Source: Aaosphaeria pasadenensis
Lineage: Eukaryota; Ascomycota; Dothideomycetes; Pleosporales
Length of the DNA: 64,000 nt
Reading direction: 5' to 3'
Assembly: GCA_022813625.1 (NCBI GenBank)
Contig: JAKLMB010000023.1
Span: forward strand, 310,001 to 374,000
In this document: in pieces, positions 47,489-58,600 of the stretch
Numbering within the stretch: position 1 is the stretch's first letter
How the letters are laid out: the number at the start of each line of letters is the position of its first letter
The notes under the pieces: model-generated
Told to the model about the DNA's origin: nothing
Database searches by the model: none
What the model saw: only the letters and a program-made list of their open reading frames with translations
Made by a program: the position numbers and the translations under genes

Positions 47489-50400
47489 ATGGACCTAAAT
47501 GGCGATTCGACCGAAGCCCGTGTCAAGCGCAAGCAACCTCCGAGTCCGTCCAACGACCGCCCTATGAAGCAATTCAAACCCGAGTCTGAGTCTCACGACC
47601 AGAATGGTGCATACACGCCCGGGAGCTCCGATGAGCGTTCCCTCAGCGAAGCAGGATCCCCGATCATCGAAGAAACATCTGGTGACATCACGCCCGCGCA
47701 CATCTCCGGAGCGGCGCTCCACGATACCGCAGCATGGCAAAAGACCATCGAGAAGGTCGTGAGGAACGTTGTTTCGATACACTTCTGTCAGACGTATTCT
47801 TTTGATACCGATGGTGCTGTCTCCTCCGAGGCTACGGGTTTCGTCGTAGATGCGGAGAGAGGATACATCCTCACGAACAGGGTAGGTTGCGCAACACCAC
47901 AAGTCGCGCGAAATGGCAGTCTAACATGGAATAGCACGTCGTCGGCGCTGGTCCCTTCATTGGATACTGTATATTCGATAATCACGAGGAGGTAAGATTT
48001 ACATTTTCTATTACAGCCTCTTCAGCCGCTAAGTTTGCACTCAGTGTGACGTCTACCCTGTCTACCGCGACCCGGTCCACGATTTCGGCATCCTCCGATT
48101 CGATCCCAAGGTCATCAAATACATGCCCCTCTCCGCGCTTCAACTTCGCCCAGATCTGGCCAAGGTTGGTGTGGAGATCCGCGTGGTCGGAAACGATGCG
48201 GGAGAGAAATTGAGTATCTTATCTGGAGTGATCAGTCGGTTGGATCGCAATGCACCCGAGTATGGCGAGGGTTATTCAGATTTCAACACAAACTACATCC
48301 AGGCTGCGGCGGCTGCTAGTGGAGGAAGTTCTGGAAGTCCTGTAGTCAATAAGGATGGCTTTGCTGTCGCGCTGCAGGCTGGCGGAAGGGCAGACGGTGC
48401 TGCGACAGACTACTTCCTTCCACTAGATCGACCGCTTCGGGCGCTAGAGCTTATAAGAGATGGCAAAGACGTTTCTCGGGGAACTATACAGACTCAATGG
48501 ATCCTCAAGCCCTTTGATGAGTGTCGCAGACTTGGTCTTTCTTCCGAATGGGAGAAGGCCATTCGAACCAAGTTCCCTAAAGAGACAGGCATGCTTGTTG
48601 CAGAAGTCGTTCTTCCAAAAGGACCGGCATCCTCGCACATCGAGGAGGGTGATTTGCTCATCCAGGTCAATGGCGAGTTGATAACTCAATTCGTTCGCCT
48701 GGACTCGATATTGGATGACAGTGTTGGCAAGAAGGTCTCACTGATGATCCAGCGCGCTGGCGAGGACATGACTGTCGAGCTAGACGTTGCTGATTTACAC
48801 GCCATTACCCCAGACCGTTTCGTATCTGTGGCTGGCGCCAGTTTCCATGATCTTTCCTATCAACAAGCTAGACTGTACGCGATTTCTCTCGAGAACGCTG
48901 GTGTTTTCGTCTGCGAAGCCGCGGGTTCGTTCCGCTTCGCAGACGGCTATTCTTCCGGATGGTTGGTGCAGGAGGTGGACAACAAGCCGACGCCAACCCT
49001 CGACGCATTCATCGAGGTCATGAAGTCGATTCCCGATAGGAAACGAATAGTCATCACATACAAGCATCTGCGAGATCTGCATACAACCAACACGAGTATC
49101 ACAACAGTTGACCGCCATTGGCACAAGACGATGCGATTGGCCAAGCGTAACGACGTGACAGGACTTTGGGATTTCAGCAACCTTTCGGAGGCCATCCCTG
49201 CCGTCCCACCGATCCCACGAAGAGCCAATTTCGTCAAGCTTAGTTCGAAATACCCTGAGGCCGTTGATATCGTTCGTAGTTTCGTGCGTGTGCACGTGGC
49301 TATGCCCGTCAAGCTTGATGGATTCCCCAAGGCCAACAAGCAAGGCTACGGTCTCGTAGTGGATGCCGAACAAGGACTGGTCCTTGTATCCCGTGCCCTC
49401 ATTCCATACGACCTATGTGACATTTTCTTGATCATCGCCGACTCCATCTTCGTGGAGGCAAAGATTGTTTTCCTTCACCCTCTTCAGAACTACGCGATCG
49501 TCAAGTACGACACATCACTTGTCAATGCGCCAGTCAAGACTCCCAAGTTCTCGACCGAGTTCATCAAGAAAGGAGAGGATACAATCTTCTTCGGTTTGAA
49601 CCAAAACTTTAGGCCAGTTGTTGCGAAGACCGTCGTCACCGACATCACCACAGTTGCTATTCCTGCTAGTGCAGTGACACCAAGATATAGGGCTACGAAC
49701 GTGGATGCCATCACGGTTGATACGAACCAAGCCTCACACAGTGCATGCGGTGTGTTGATCGCAGAAGACGGCACGGTGCAAGCACTTTGGCTTTCATATC
49801 TCGGAGAGAGGGGATCGCACAGTGGCAAGGACGTCGAGTATCACTTGGGTCTTGCCACACCAATGATCCTCCCAGTCCTCCGTGAGATCCAGAGCGGCAA
49901 TACTCCCAAGTTGAGGATCTTGAACGTTGAATTCCAGACTGTTCAGATGAGTCAAGCCCGCGTCATGGGCGTCAGCGAGAACTGGATCGAAAAGACCGAG
50001 CATGAGGATCCGGAACGCCACCAGCTATTCATGGTGCGGAAGGTGGACTCTGGACATGAGGATGGTCTACAAGAGGGCGACGTCCTACTTACCCTCAACG
50101 GTAGGCTAGTGACCCGTGCTCCTGACTTAGACGTAATGTACAACAACGAGTTCCTCGACGCTGTCGTTGTGCGTAAACGCGAGGAGCTCTCCATCAAGGT
50201 CCCAACTGTCGCAACGGAAGATCTGGAAACAGACCGTGTTGTCATTTTCTGCGGCGCCACCCTTCATCGACCGCATCAAGCCGTCCGCCAACAAATCAGC
50301 AAAATTCACTCTGACGTCTACATCTCCTCACGGGGACGCGGGTCGCCATCATACAGTAAGTGCCACCGTCTCACCTTGTTTCTTTTGAAAAGTTATCTAA

Positions 50401-50780
50401 CCTCCCACCCAGTGTACGGCCTCGCGCCAACCAACTTCCTCACCCACGTCAACAACGTGCCCACGCCCGACCTCGACGCCTTCCTAACCGAAGTCAAGAA
50501 GATCGGCGACAACGAGTACTTCCGCCTCAAGGTCATGACCTTCGACAACGTGCCGTGGGTCGCCACCATGAAGAAGAACGAACACTACTTCCCCACCATC
50601 GAGTACGTCAAGGACAGCGCCGAGCCGCTCGGCTGGAAGAAAATCATGCACGAGTTCGACGAGGGCGGTGCCCGCGACGAGACGGCTATCGTGGACGTCG
50701 AGATGGACGCTGGAAACGAAGAGACTATCGACTCGGGGAACTTGAATGGGGACGCTAATAAAGATGATGCGCCGGCGTAG
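47294..50780 (+). CDS. nma111: HtrA-type serine protease, NMA111 family (Ynm3/Omi-like), with putative mitochondrial leader
   Basis: Exons 47294-47881, 47935-47991, 48045-50355 and 50413-50780 encode 1,107 residues, or 1,042 from a second in-frame ATG at 47489 (M-D-L-N-G), where orthologues I know usually start. The catalytic triad is intact: His in N-R-H-V-V (formed by the first splice), Asp in H-D-F-G-I-L, Ser in G-G-S-S-G-S-P-V-V. PDZ-like domains and a second, degenerate protease-like half follow, as in yeast Nma111, a nuclear protease linked to apoptosis-like death and stress. Basic clusters V-K-R-K-Q and R-P-M-K-Q-F-K near the second start fit a bipartite nuclear signal. I used the first ATG because the 65 residues it adds look like a mitochondrial presequence. 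The last intron (57 nt) is stop-free and a multiple of three. Confidence 0.93.
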
Positions 50781-51658
50781 AGGGGGGAAAATAGGGGAAA
50801 ATCGTACGCGGAAAGAAAGACAGACAGACGGCTGCCGAGACGGATTATCAAGACGGTCTGGAACCTACCTACACACAAACATACATTGTAACCATATAGA
50901 ATAAACAAAAAACCGCTTTTGCAGAAAGCATGTCTCGTTGAGGTGGGGGTGGGCAAGATGAATATATTGGTACAATTCTGCCACCCCAATGGCCGTCATA
51001 TTATCTACCTGGGTATATTCACATACTTGCAAAGAAAACTACGGGAATGATAAGAGAGAGAATAGCAGGGGGGAGGAAGGGGGAAAGGAAAAGAAAAGAA
51101 TTGAGTATGACTTTGTATAGTGTAGTATAATCGAACATGATTGGTATCATATCTTCTGACTCTGTGTGTGAATTATAATGTTTTTGAATTGATATGTGTA
51201 TTGGATATATGTACCTAACTAAGTAATGGCAAAATAAAAAGATAGACGGCGATGATATATGTAGACAACTATGATGATGAGTTTGGGTTTAATTTTATCG
51301 ATTTCCCTTTTCTCCCTCTCCGCCTCCCTGCCTCCTTATCACCGCCTTCAACAACCACAACCCCCCTACCCAACTTGTCCACCCCAACATCACACGATCC
51401 AGCCACAAGCAAAAAAGAAGTCCAAAAAAACAAAATACATACAACAGCGGGGATTCGCTGATGGTCACCCACTCAACTACTAGTCCGCCGGTACTATGCT
51501 TAAGTATGGCTGAGCGAACGGGAAGCCCTGTTTTCATAGTCCAATGGTCGTATGTGAAAGAACTGCCTTTTTTCCCATCTTATAATGTCAATCAATTGTG
51601 ATTCAAGATCAAAGCACAAGGTTGAGGGAGGTGAATACATATTACATAGTTATAATTC
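50781..51658. other. Convergent intergenic region between nma111 and the hydrolase gene
   Basis: The 0.88 kb hold two 3' ends. A purine-only-like tract (51066-51102) is the only notable structure. The change from housekeeping to accessory genes occurs across this gap. Confidence 0.55.
50900..50905 (+). terminator. Candidate AATAAA polyadenylation signal of nma111
   Basis: A perfect AATAAA lies 120 nt after the nma111 stop codon. Fungal polyadenylation signals are loose, so this is suggestive only. Confidence 0.35.
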
Positions 51659-52801
51659 TCAATCCTCCCCCTCAAAGAACTTACGAGCACTCTCCGCCGC
51701 AACCTCCATCTCCCCCTCCAACCCCAACCCCCGATACGCCAACAGCAGATTATGCGGCGCCGTCTCCGTCGAACAGAACCTCACTCTGTTCCCCTGCACC
51801 CGCTCCATCTCCACCGTGAACTCGTTCACCTGATCGAAGAACGCCTCGCCGCCGCCCGCGTGCACGAACAACGGCACGGTCGTCGCGAACGCATGGTGAA
51901 GCGGCGAGATGAAGGGTAGAACGTCGCTGGGCGGCGTCTTCCCGGGCTCGGGGAGGTAGGCGTCGGCGCCCCATTGGAGGAGCGAGGGGATGAGGAGGTC
52001 GTGTGCGGAGTTGCGGCACTGGGTGTAGTCGGCGCCGGCGGTGGGCGTCACGTGTACCCAGGGCGACCAGAGCATGGCGCCTCCTGGGGGAGGGAGATGG
52101 GGGGACGGGTTGCTGGAGAGGTGTCTGAGGAGGGCGAGGATGAGGTTTCCGGCGGCGGAGTCGCCAGAGAGGATGATGTTGGCGGGGGGGATACCTAGGG
52201 AGAGGATGTAGTGGTAGGATGTCACCAGGTCCTGGATCGCGCTTGGGAAGCGCGTTTGGGAGTCGCTGGATACGCGGTATTGGGCGAGGAAGGTTCGGGT
52301 TGCTTTCAGGTGTCGCGTCATGATGTTCGAGATGTCTTGTCCGTTCTCTTCGGTGCCAAAGGCGAGGACGAAGGCTCCGCCGGCGAAGTGGAGGACGACT
52401 TTCTCGTCTCTGAGGCTAGGAGCTGCTTCTCCTTCTCTTTCACTTTGAGGGATCGGGCTCGGGAACCATAGTCCACCTACGGCTGCTGGTTTCGACGTCC
52501 CAGAAGCCAGTACCCCCGAGTAGAGGCTTGCATCGGCGGGTTCGGCCAAAGCGAATCGTTCCTTTGCGCGTCTATGTCCAGACTCGACGCCGGCGACCCC
52601 GTTTGACCGCGTTTGAGTGTAGTAGCGGAACAATTCGCGAGCTACTACGTTGACGACGCATATCTTCAGACTCCAACCAGGAACGGGACGTGACCATTTT
52701 GGACTGTAGCGTAGCAGAGACAATGGTATGAGGCCAATCAGTTTGACGATGAAGAAGACGCCGTAGAGGGCTTTGAACGGCTGTTTAGACCAAGCTGTCA
52801 T
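51659..52801 (-). CDS. HSL-type alpha/beta hydrolase (esterase/lipase or steryl-acetyl hydrolase-like)
   Basis: An intronless frame of 380 residues starts at the only in-frame ATG (M-T-A-W-S-K-Q-P-F-K), the form typical of fungal members. The longer open frame to 52933 has only TTG starts. An N-terminal hydrophobic segment (L-Y-G-V-F-F-I-V-K-L-I-G-L-I) may anchor it to a membrane. The oxyanion-hole motif is H-F-A-G-G-A-F (a variant of H-G-G-G), the nucleophile lies in G-D-S-A-A-G-N, and a likely acid (F-F-D-Q-V) and histidine (A-P-H-N) follow at the usual spacing. It should be an active serine ester hydrolase of unknown substrate. It is transcribed in the same direction as the rhodopsin-domain gene, and esterases of this family occur in biosynthetic clusters, so membership in the PKS cluster is possible but unproven. 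Confidence 0.85.
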   Translation of the reverse strand: MTAWSKQPFKALYGVFFIVKLIGLIPLSLLRYSPKWSRPVPGWSLKICVVNVVARELFRYYTQTRSNGVAGVESGHRRAKERFALAEPADASLYSGVLASGTSKPAAVGGLWFPSPIPQSEREGEAAPSLRDEKVVLHFAGGAFVLAFGTEENGQDISNIMTRHLKATRTFLAQYRVSSDSQTRFPSAIQDLVTSYHYILSLGIPPANIILSGDSAAGNLILALLRHLSSNPSPHLPPPGGAMLWSPWVHVTPTAGADYTQCRNSAHDLLIPSLLQWGADAYLPEPGKTPPSDVLPFISPLHHAFATTVPLFVHAGGGEAFFDQVNEFTVEMERVQGNRVRFCSTETAPHNLLLAYRGLGLEGEMEVAAESARKFFEGED

Positions 52802-53623
52802 GTTGGTGGGTGAAGTGAATTTGGCATACCAAGGGCCGGGGTGGCCAGGAGAGGGGAGTGGGAGTGAGATTGAGAGAATGAAAATGAAGGTGTTGAGGGG
52901 CGAGGTTGCGGGGGAGGTCAACGGCAATGGCAATGTCGCGGAGTCGTGCGAGACCTTGGAGGGGAAGGGTGACTCAATAATAACACCGACTATGATAACA
53001 ATAATAGCGAGGCGAATTCACAAGCAAAGACAAGGCCTTGTGGAAAGATGAAAGCGGGGGAGGCAGTGTTCGGGGTTGTATTAATGGGGCGTATGTATGA
53101 TACATACAAGCAGCCTTGCCGAGATGTGCGGAGATGTGCAGAAATGTAACCTGAACCATACTGTCTCACTTCCAGCGACAAATCAATCTATCAACATCCT
53201 AGTGCAGGGGTAGGATCATTAGTTAAAGCAAGTCAAAAACCAACACACTGCTCGTAAGACGACAAATTGAACAACAAGCTCACTGGCTGGGTGCTCTTGG
53301 TTGACATGCACCTTGTAACATGCCCAGGAGTTGGAATTGGGGCCGTCCGTAGAAGGACGAAACAGAAAGAGGAGATTGCCAATTGTCCCTGTTTCCACCA
53401 TTTTGATTCTAGTTTTCATCATTTATCTATTGAAATTTCATTTTCGGCTATTGACCACTACAAGCCTTGATATCTAAAGAGTCTGCCGTCAAGGTAACTT
53501 CCAATGGGTACGCCATGGAATTGAAGTAAAAGTACACGATGAAAATAATTGATCATAAAATTGTTCAGAACTATAAGAAAGTTTTCAGGAAGAATAGCTA
53601 TTGATGCAACGAAATCCGAGACC
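52802..53623. promoter_or_regulatory. Hydrolase promoter region
   Basis: The 0.82 kb upstream of the hydrolase start and downstream of the rhodopsin-domain gene. No ORF or repeat recognised. The first 0.13 kb stays open in the hydrolase frame but without an ATG. Confidence 0.5.
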
Positions 53624-54867
53624 TTAGGCTGCATGACTTGGGATGTGGTCCTTACTATCGTGGGATCTATTATGAGAATTTTCCTCCATCCTGATCCAAT
53701 AATTTTCGTCACGGCTCTCGTTCGTCTTGCCAGACCTGTCACCTGTTGTGCTCCATTTGCTTGACTTCCCTCTCGAGCGCGTGGAAAGATATTGGCTCTT
53801 TAGTGACGATAACGGCTTGCTCACGCTCCGAATCAGCGGGCCCAGTGCTGGCAAAGTACTACATACGATAGCTGTGCCTAATTGTATCGTGGACCACATC
53901 ATTGCAGGCGAAAAGTTCACTTTCTGGGTGTTAGCATGGTTATCCTGTGACAGACGAAAGATGAGACTCACCCTCTCGCGATGGGTCTCTTGCGTCGTAT
54001 ACGGCCGTCATTCGGATTATACTTGCTATACAGACACTAACAAGGTCAGCATATGATAGAGGAAGAAGAACGGTAATCTTTGCTGAGGCACACGTACAAG
54101 CCTCCTAGCATGAATATCGCCATCGTAGAGGCCCTCTTCAATGGCGAAAGCTGCAGCGCCTTGATCGGCTTGATCGGTATGCACAATATGACGACGTCTA
54201 GGAAGAAGTTTGTTAACTCGTAGCCGAGAACGAGTTGCTGCGACTTGTGGCACGCTGGCGGTTGTGCGAACATGTTCCAGTAGGCGTCTACGGGACTGCA
54301 CTGGAATATGAAAACGAATGTGACTATGATGAACCAGATGATGCACGCTGCTCCTGTTGCGTAGATTGCCTTCCGAATCATGGGATAGACGGCAAATATG
54401 GGATGATAGAACCAGAGGATGCTAATCTTTGCAGCAGTTATAACACATCCCATGATGAGCTCAAGGATGTATGATGTCTACCAGCAGTGAGCTCTATATC
54501 CGTTGTCCAGTATTGGTTTAGAAACATACCTTTAGTAAATTCTTTAACTCATCCAAGCCAAGCAATGGATCAGGTTCAAAAGCGCGATACATGGATATGT
54601 TGAATATGTCTGCTATCGTTAGCCCCATGACTAAATAATAATATCATTCAAATATAGGCATTCGACGGGCGGCGTACGATTTATGATCACTCCACAGTAT
54701 GCGCAAAATAGGCCAAAGGCCAAGAAGGAGAACCAATCAGCAATCATCAGAGTCTGTCCAAGCGATACCCTCACTACAAGTCGCAAGAGTATCACAATTG
54801 TTGTAAGGACGAGCATGGTTATGCAAGCCACGAAGTTGTGGCTCGCACTCGATGTGAGGGAAGTCAT
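53624..54867 (-). CDS. Seven-TM fungal rhodopsin-domain integral membrane protein (SAT4/PTH11-like)
   Basis: Five exons (54678-54867, 54530-54612, 54098-54477, 53972-54036, 53624-53919) give 337 residues; introns are 52-65 nt. Seven hydrophobic segments are visible: H-N-F-V-A-C-I-T-M, A-D-W-F-S-F-L-A-F, C-V-I-T-A-A-K-I-S-I-L-W-F, C-I-I-W-F-I-I-V-T-F, T-N-F-F-L-D-V-V-I-L-C-I-P, M-L-G-G-F-V-C-I-A-S-I-I-R-M (formed by a splice) and T-A-I-V-C-S-T-L-P-A-L. D-V-V-I-L-C-I-P-I and G-G-F-V-C-I-A-S are hallmarks of the fungal 'rhodopsin domain' family, and the C-terminal tail is hydrophilic. Members are receptor-like or of unknown function and are common next to secondary-metabolite genes. No CFEM domain is present. 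It is divergent from the PKS. Confidence 0.85.
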
Positions 54868-55697
54868 AACGAAGTGAGAGATCGTAAGTTCGTCAAAGGA
54901 TCTTTGGTAAACGCCAGCCACTCCCGCAGCCAGGAGTGCAGCTTATATGTCCTCCAAGCTGCAGCTCGAGGTAAAGGCTGCATTTCCAAGCCCAACACTT
55001 CGAGTGAGATTCAATCATCATAGTGTAACGAACTGCAAGGCTGCTTTGTAGGTGCCGACTGAGACCCAAAAGGTAGGTTCCCGGCTTGGCGCATGGGGCG
55101 TAATCGCATCAATGCCATATAAACCACTTTTTAATCTATCTCCGTCTCCTTAGCGCCGAAGGATTCGCGTACAGCGTAGGCACATCTGCAGTCATGGTTC
55201 CCGGCTCCTGTGATTCTTGACTATCTTGCGTTCCTCCGTGACGAACCGCCGGCGCCGTTCTCAAAGCCAACCAGCTTTAGCTAGTCAGTTTGCAAGTATT
55301 GCCATGAGGTTCATTACAAGGGGTTTACTAGCTAGTACATACCCAATCATGTTTGGAGTATATTATTGACCAAAGACGGACCCCACGTACTATTAGCCTG
55401 TATCTAATGGTCACCGAGATCCAGGATCTTCATTGACGACAAGATAGGAAAGTGTGTAGTTCGATGTGATTGGTTGCTAATCGATTTCAGGGCGATGTCT
55501 AAGGACACTGCCTTCTCTAGTACTCGTCATAATGGTCTCAGACACATCAATAAACTTAAGTCTTTGGGGTCTAAGATACGAGGTCAAAAGGAGACCTTCG
55601 GCGCAGATGGTTGAAGCATTGCAGGAGAAAGTGACAGTCACCTTCACAGATTCTTTTATTCTGTAGATCAGTCAAAATAAATCACTCCATACCCAAC
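54868..55697. promoter_or_regulatory. Bidirectional promoter between the rhodopsin-domain gene and the PKS
   Basis: The 0.83 kb separates two divergent genes and is likely shared. A palindrome CGGCGCCG (CGG-N2-CCG layout, 55250-55257) could bind a Zn(II)2Cys6 regulator, and TATAAA occurs at 55118. Both are short motifs and weak evidence. The PKS start context (CCAACATGG) is good. Confidence 0.45.
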
Positions 55698-58600
55698 ATG
55701 GCAGATCCCGTGGCGGTAACTGGCTTTGCCTTCCGCTTTCCTGGAGATGCTGTTACTGAGGAGGCTTTCTGGGACATCATTGCAAAAGGGCAGTCTACAA
55801 TGACAGAAGTCCCCGAAAGCCGTTACAACATCAATGGCTTTCATGGGCCGAAGGGATCGAGTCGAAATAGTGTGAGATGATATATCGAATTCTACATATT
55901 CTCTCCATGCTAATCGATTTGCAATCCAGGTTTCCTGCCGTGGCGGTCACTTTATCAAGGGAGACATTTCGGCTTTTGATGCTCCTTTCTTTGCCATGAG
56001 CCCTGCGGAAGCTAGAGTAATGGACCCTCAACTTCGTCTTATGCTTGAGACCGCCTATCACGCTCTGGAATCCGGTGAGTCTCCTAGATTACATTATACC
56101 ATGTACAATTAATGATGTTTGGGAAGCTGGCCTCACGATGGAAAAGGTTCACGGGACCAATACATCGGTATACGTTGGCAATCTTGCAGCCGAGTACTCT
56201 TCGCTGTTTACCAACGACGACGAGATCCATGCTGCATATCAGGCAACTGGAATGTCAGGGGCCATGCTGTCCAACCGTATCAGCTGGTTCTACGATTTGC
56301 ATGGACCAAGTATCACCATTGATACGGCGTGCTCAAGTGGTTTGGTGGGTCTCCATTTGGCCTGCCAGAGTTTGTTGCAGCATGAATCCGAAATGGTAAG
56401 ACTTGGAATAAGCGTCAATGGCGGACGAATCACTGAAAATCTTCTAGAGCTTGGTAGGAGGTGTGCAATTACAACTCAACCCAAGTATGATGACGATGCC
56501 ATTATCACAACAAGGCTTTTTGTCTCCCGACAGCCACTGCTATAGCTTTGATGATCGTGCCAACGGTTATAGTAGAGGTGAGGGAGTGGGAATTGTCGTT
56601 CTGAAACTTCTTTCCAAGGCCATCGAGGATGGCGACACAATCCGAGCAATCATTCGTGGCACATCTACCAATCAAGACGGCCATACACCTTCCATTACAC
56701 AACCCAGCCACCTAGCTCAGGCAGCTCTGATTCGCCAGGCATACAAGAATGCTAATTTAGACTTCGATGACACACAGTACTTCGAAGCCCACGGCACAGG
56801 GACATCTGTCGGCGATCCGATCGAGGCTTATGGGATCAATGAAGTCTTCTCCCGACATGCCAATACCGGGAATCCTCTATTTGTTGGATCAGTGAAAGCA
56901 AACATTGGGCATCTTGAATCCGCAGCTGGAATAGCAGGAGTGATCAAGGCTGTCCTATCTCTAGAGAGAGGAATGATCCCACCAAATGCGCTTCTAAAGA
57001 ACATCAATCGAGCTATATATGCTGACGACTGGAACATGAAGGTATGGTATCGTTTCATAGTGAGATCTATCATTGACTTATGCAGTTTCCGACTACGGCC
57101 ACGCCCTGGCCAACGAATGGACCAAGACGAGCTTCTGTAAACAGGTAAGATTTTGTTGTGTTGCCTGAATTTGCTTGTAATCTGACTTTCATGCTACCTC
57201 TGGATATGGCGGTATTCGCACCGCCATATACCAAGGTAGCTAGTGCATTAGCTTTGGAGTTGGAGGTGCAAATGCTCACGCAGTACTCGATGATGCCTTC
57301 CACTACATGGAGTCCCGAAATTTGAAAGGAAACCATAACACACTTACAGAACCCAAGACCAACGGGGTTCGAAAGCAACTAATAATATCGAATGGTGTCC
57401 AATTAGCTGAGAATGGTCACACAGAAAACACAACGAGCAACTATCCACATCTGCTCATCCTCTCCGCAGCTGATGAGGACGGCATCTATCGGCTGGCTGC
57501 TACTCTAGAAAAGTATCTCTCAAAGTGTGGCAATGAGACTACCGAATACATTCAGGACCTCGCCTACACATTGAGCGCCAAACGTAGCAGGTTGCCATGG
57601 AAGGCTTTTGCCGTTGGATCTACGATGGAGGAGCTACAAAAGAGCCTCACAAACATGCCAATCAAGCCTGCTCGCTCAATAAAATCTCCTATGATATGTT
57701 TCACATTCACCGGGCAAGGTGCACAGTGGGCTACCATGGGAATCGACCTTATCGACCGTTACAACGTTTTCAGAGACACTATGCACTTTGCGGATGGGTA
57801 CCTGCGCTCTCTAGGATCATCGTGGTCAATACTCAGTAGGTGCATCCTATCAACTCTAGACAATTCTAACACCTGCTAGGCGTGTTGCGTGCGACCGCGT
57901 CTTCGTCCGAGATTGATGACCCTGCGATTGCGCAACCTCTATGCTGCGCTCTGCAAATTGCACTCGTTGATCTATTGACCTCTTGGGGCATTGTTCCTGA
58001 AGCTGTTGTCGGTCATTCATCCGGAGAGATCGCCGCGGCATATAGCGCAGGTCTTCTCTCTATGACCAGCGCTTTGCGAGTGGCATACTACCGAGGCGAA
58101 GCTACCAGGGCCTTGCTCAAGGATAACCAGAAGGCTGATAAAGGCGCTATGCTTGCCGTTGCACTATCTGAGCTCGAGCTATCTGCCTACATTTCTGATG
58201 TCGTCGGTAACAACGGCGAGGATTTACTCTCCTGCGGCTGCATTAACAGTCCTCAGAACACGACTGTGACTGGAGTAGAGACATACATAGACGAACTGGC
58301 GCGCCGCCTACAAGCTGACAATATCTTCAATCGAAAGCTGAACGTCCCGGTCGCGTATCATTCGCGCCAGATGCTAAAGGTCGCCGATAAGTACTTAAAG
58401 ATTCTGAAAGAAGATGGCCTACAGGCCAGTCCTCAAGGCGCAAGCTCATTTTGCCCAATATTCGTGTCTTCTGTCACGACTCATCAAGTTGGCCCCGAGG
58501 AACTTCTTCAGCCGGAATACTGGATCCGAAATCTCGTATCCACGGTGAGATTCTCTGAGGCGCTGGAAATGATTTTTCACGAGCATCAATCTTCCAGCGA

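Noticed and set aside
52802..52933. 44-residue N-terminal extension of the hydrolase
   Set aside because: It starts at TTG; no ATG exists in frame upstream, and the downstream ATG gives the usual family N-terminus.
54868..54921. 18-residue N-terminal extension of the rhodopsin-domain protein
   Set aside because: It begins with GTG and there is no in-frame ATG before a stop; the ATG at 54867 precedes the first membrane helix directly.
56396..56447. Apparent break of the KS domain after the Cys motif
   Set aside because: A normal 52-nt intron (GTAAGA to CTAG) restores the expected E-S-E-M-S-L-V-G-G-V sequence, so the PKS is intact.
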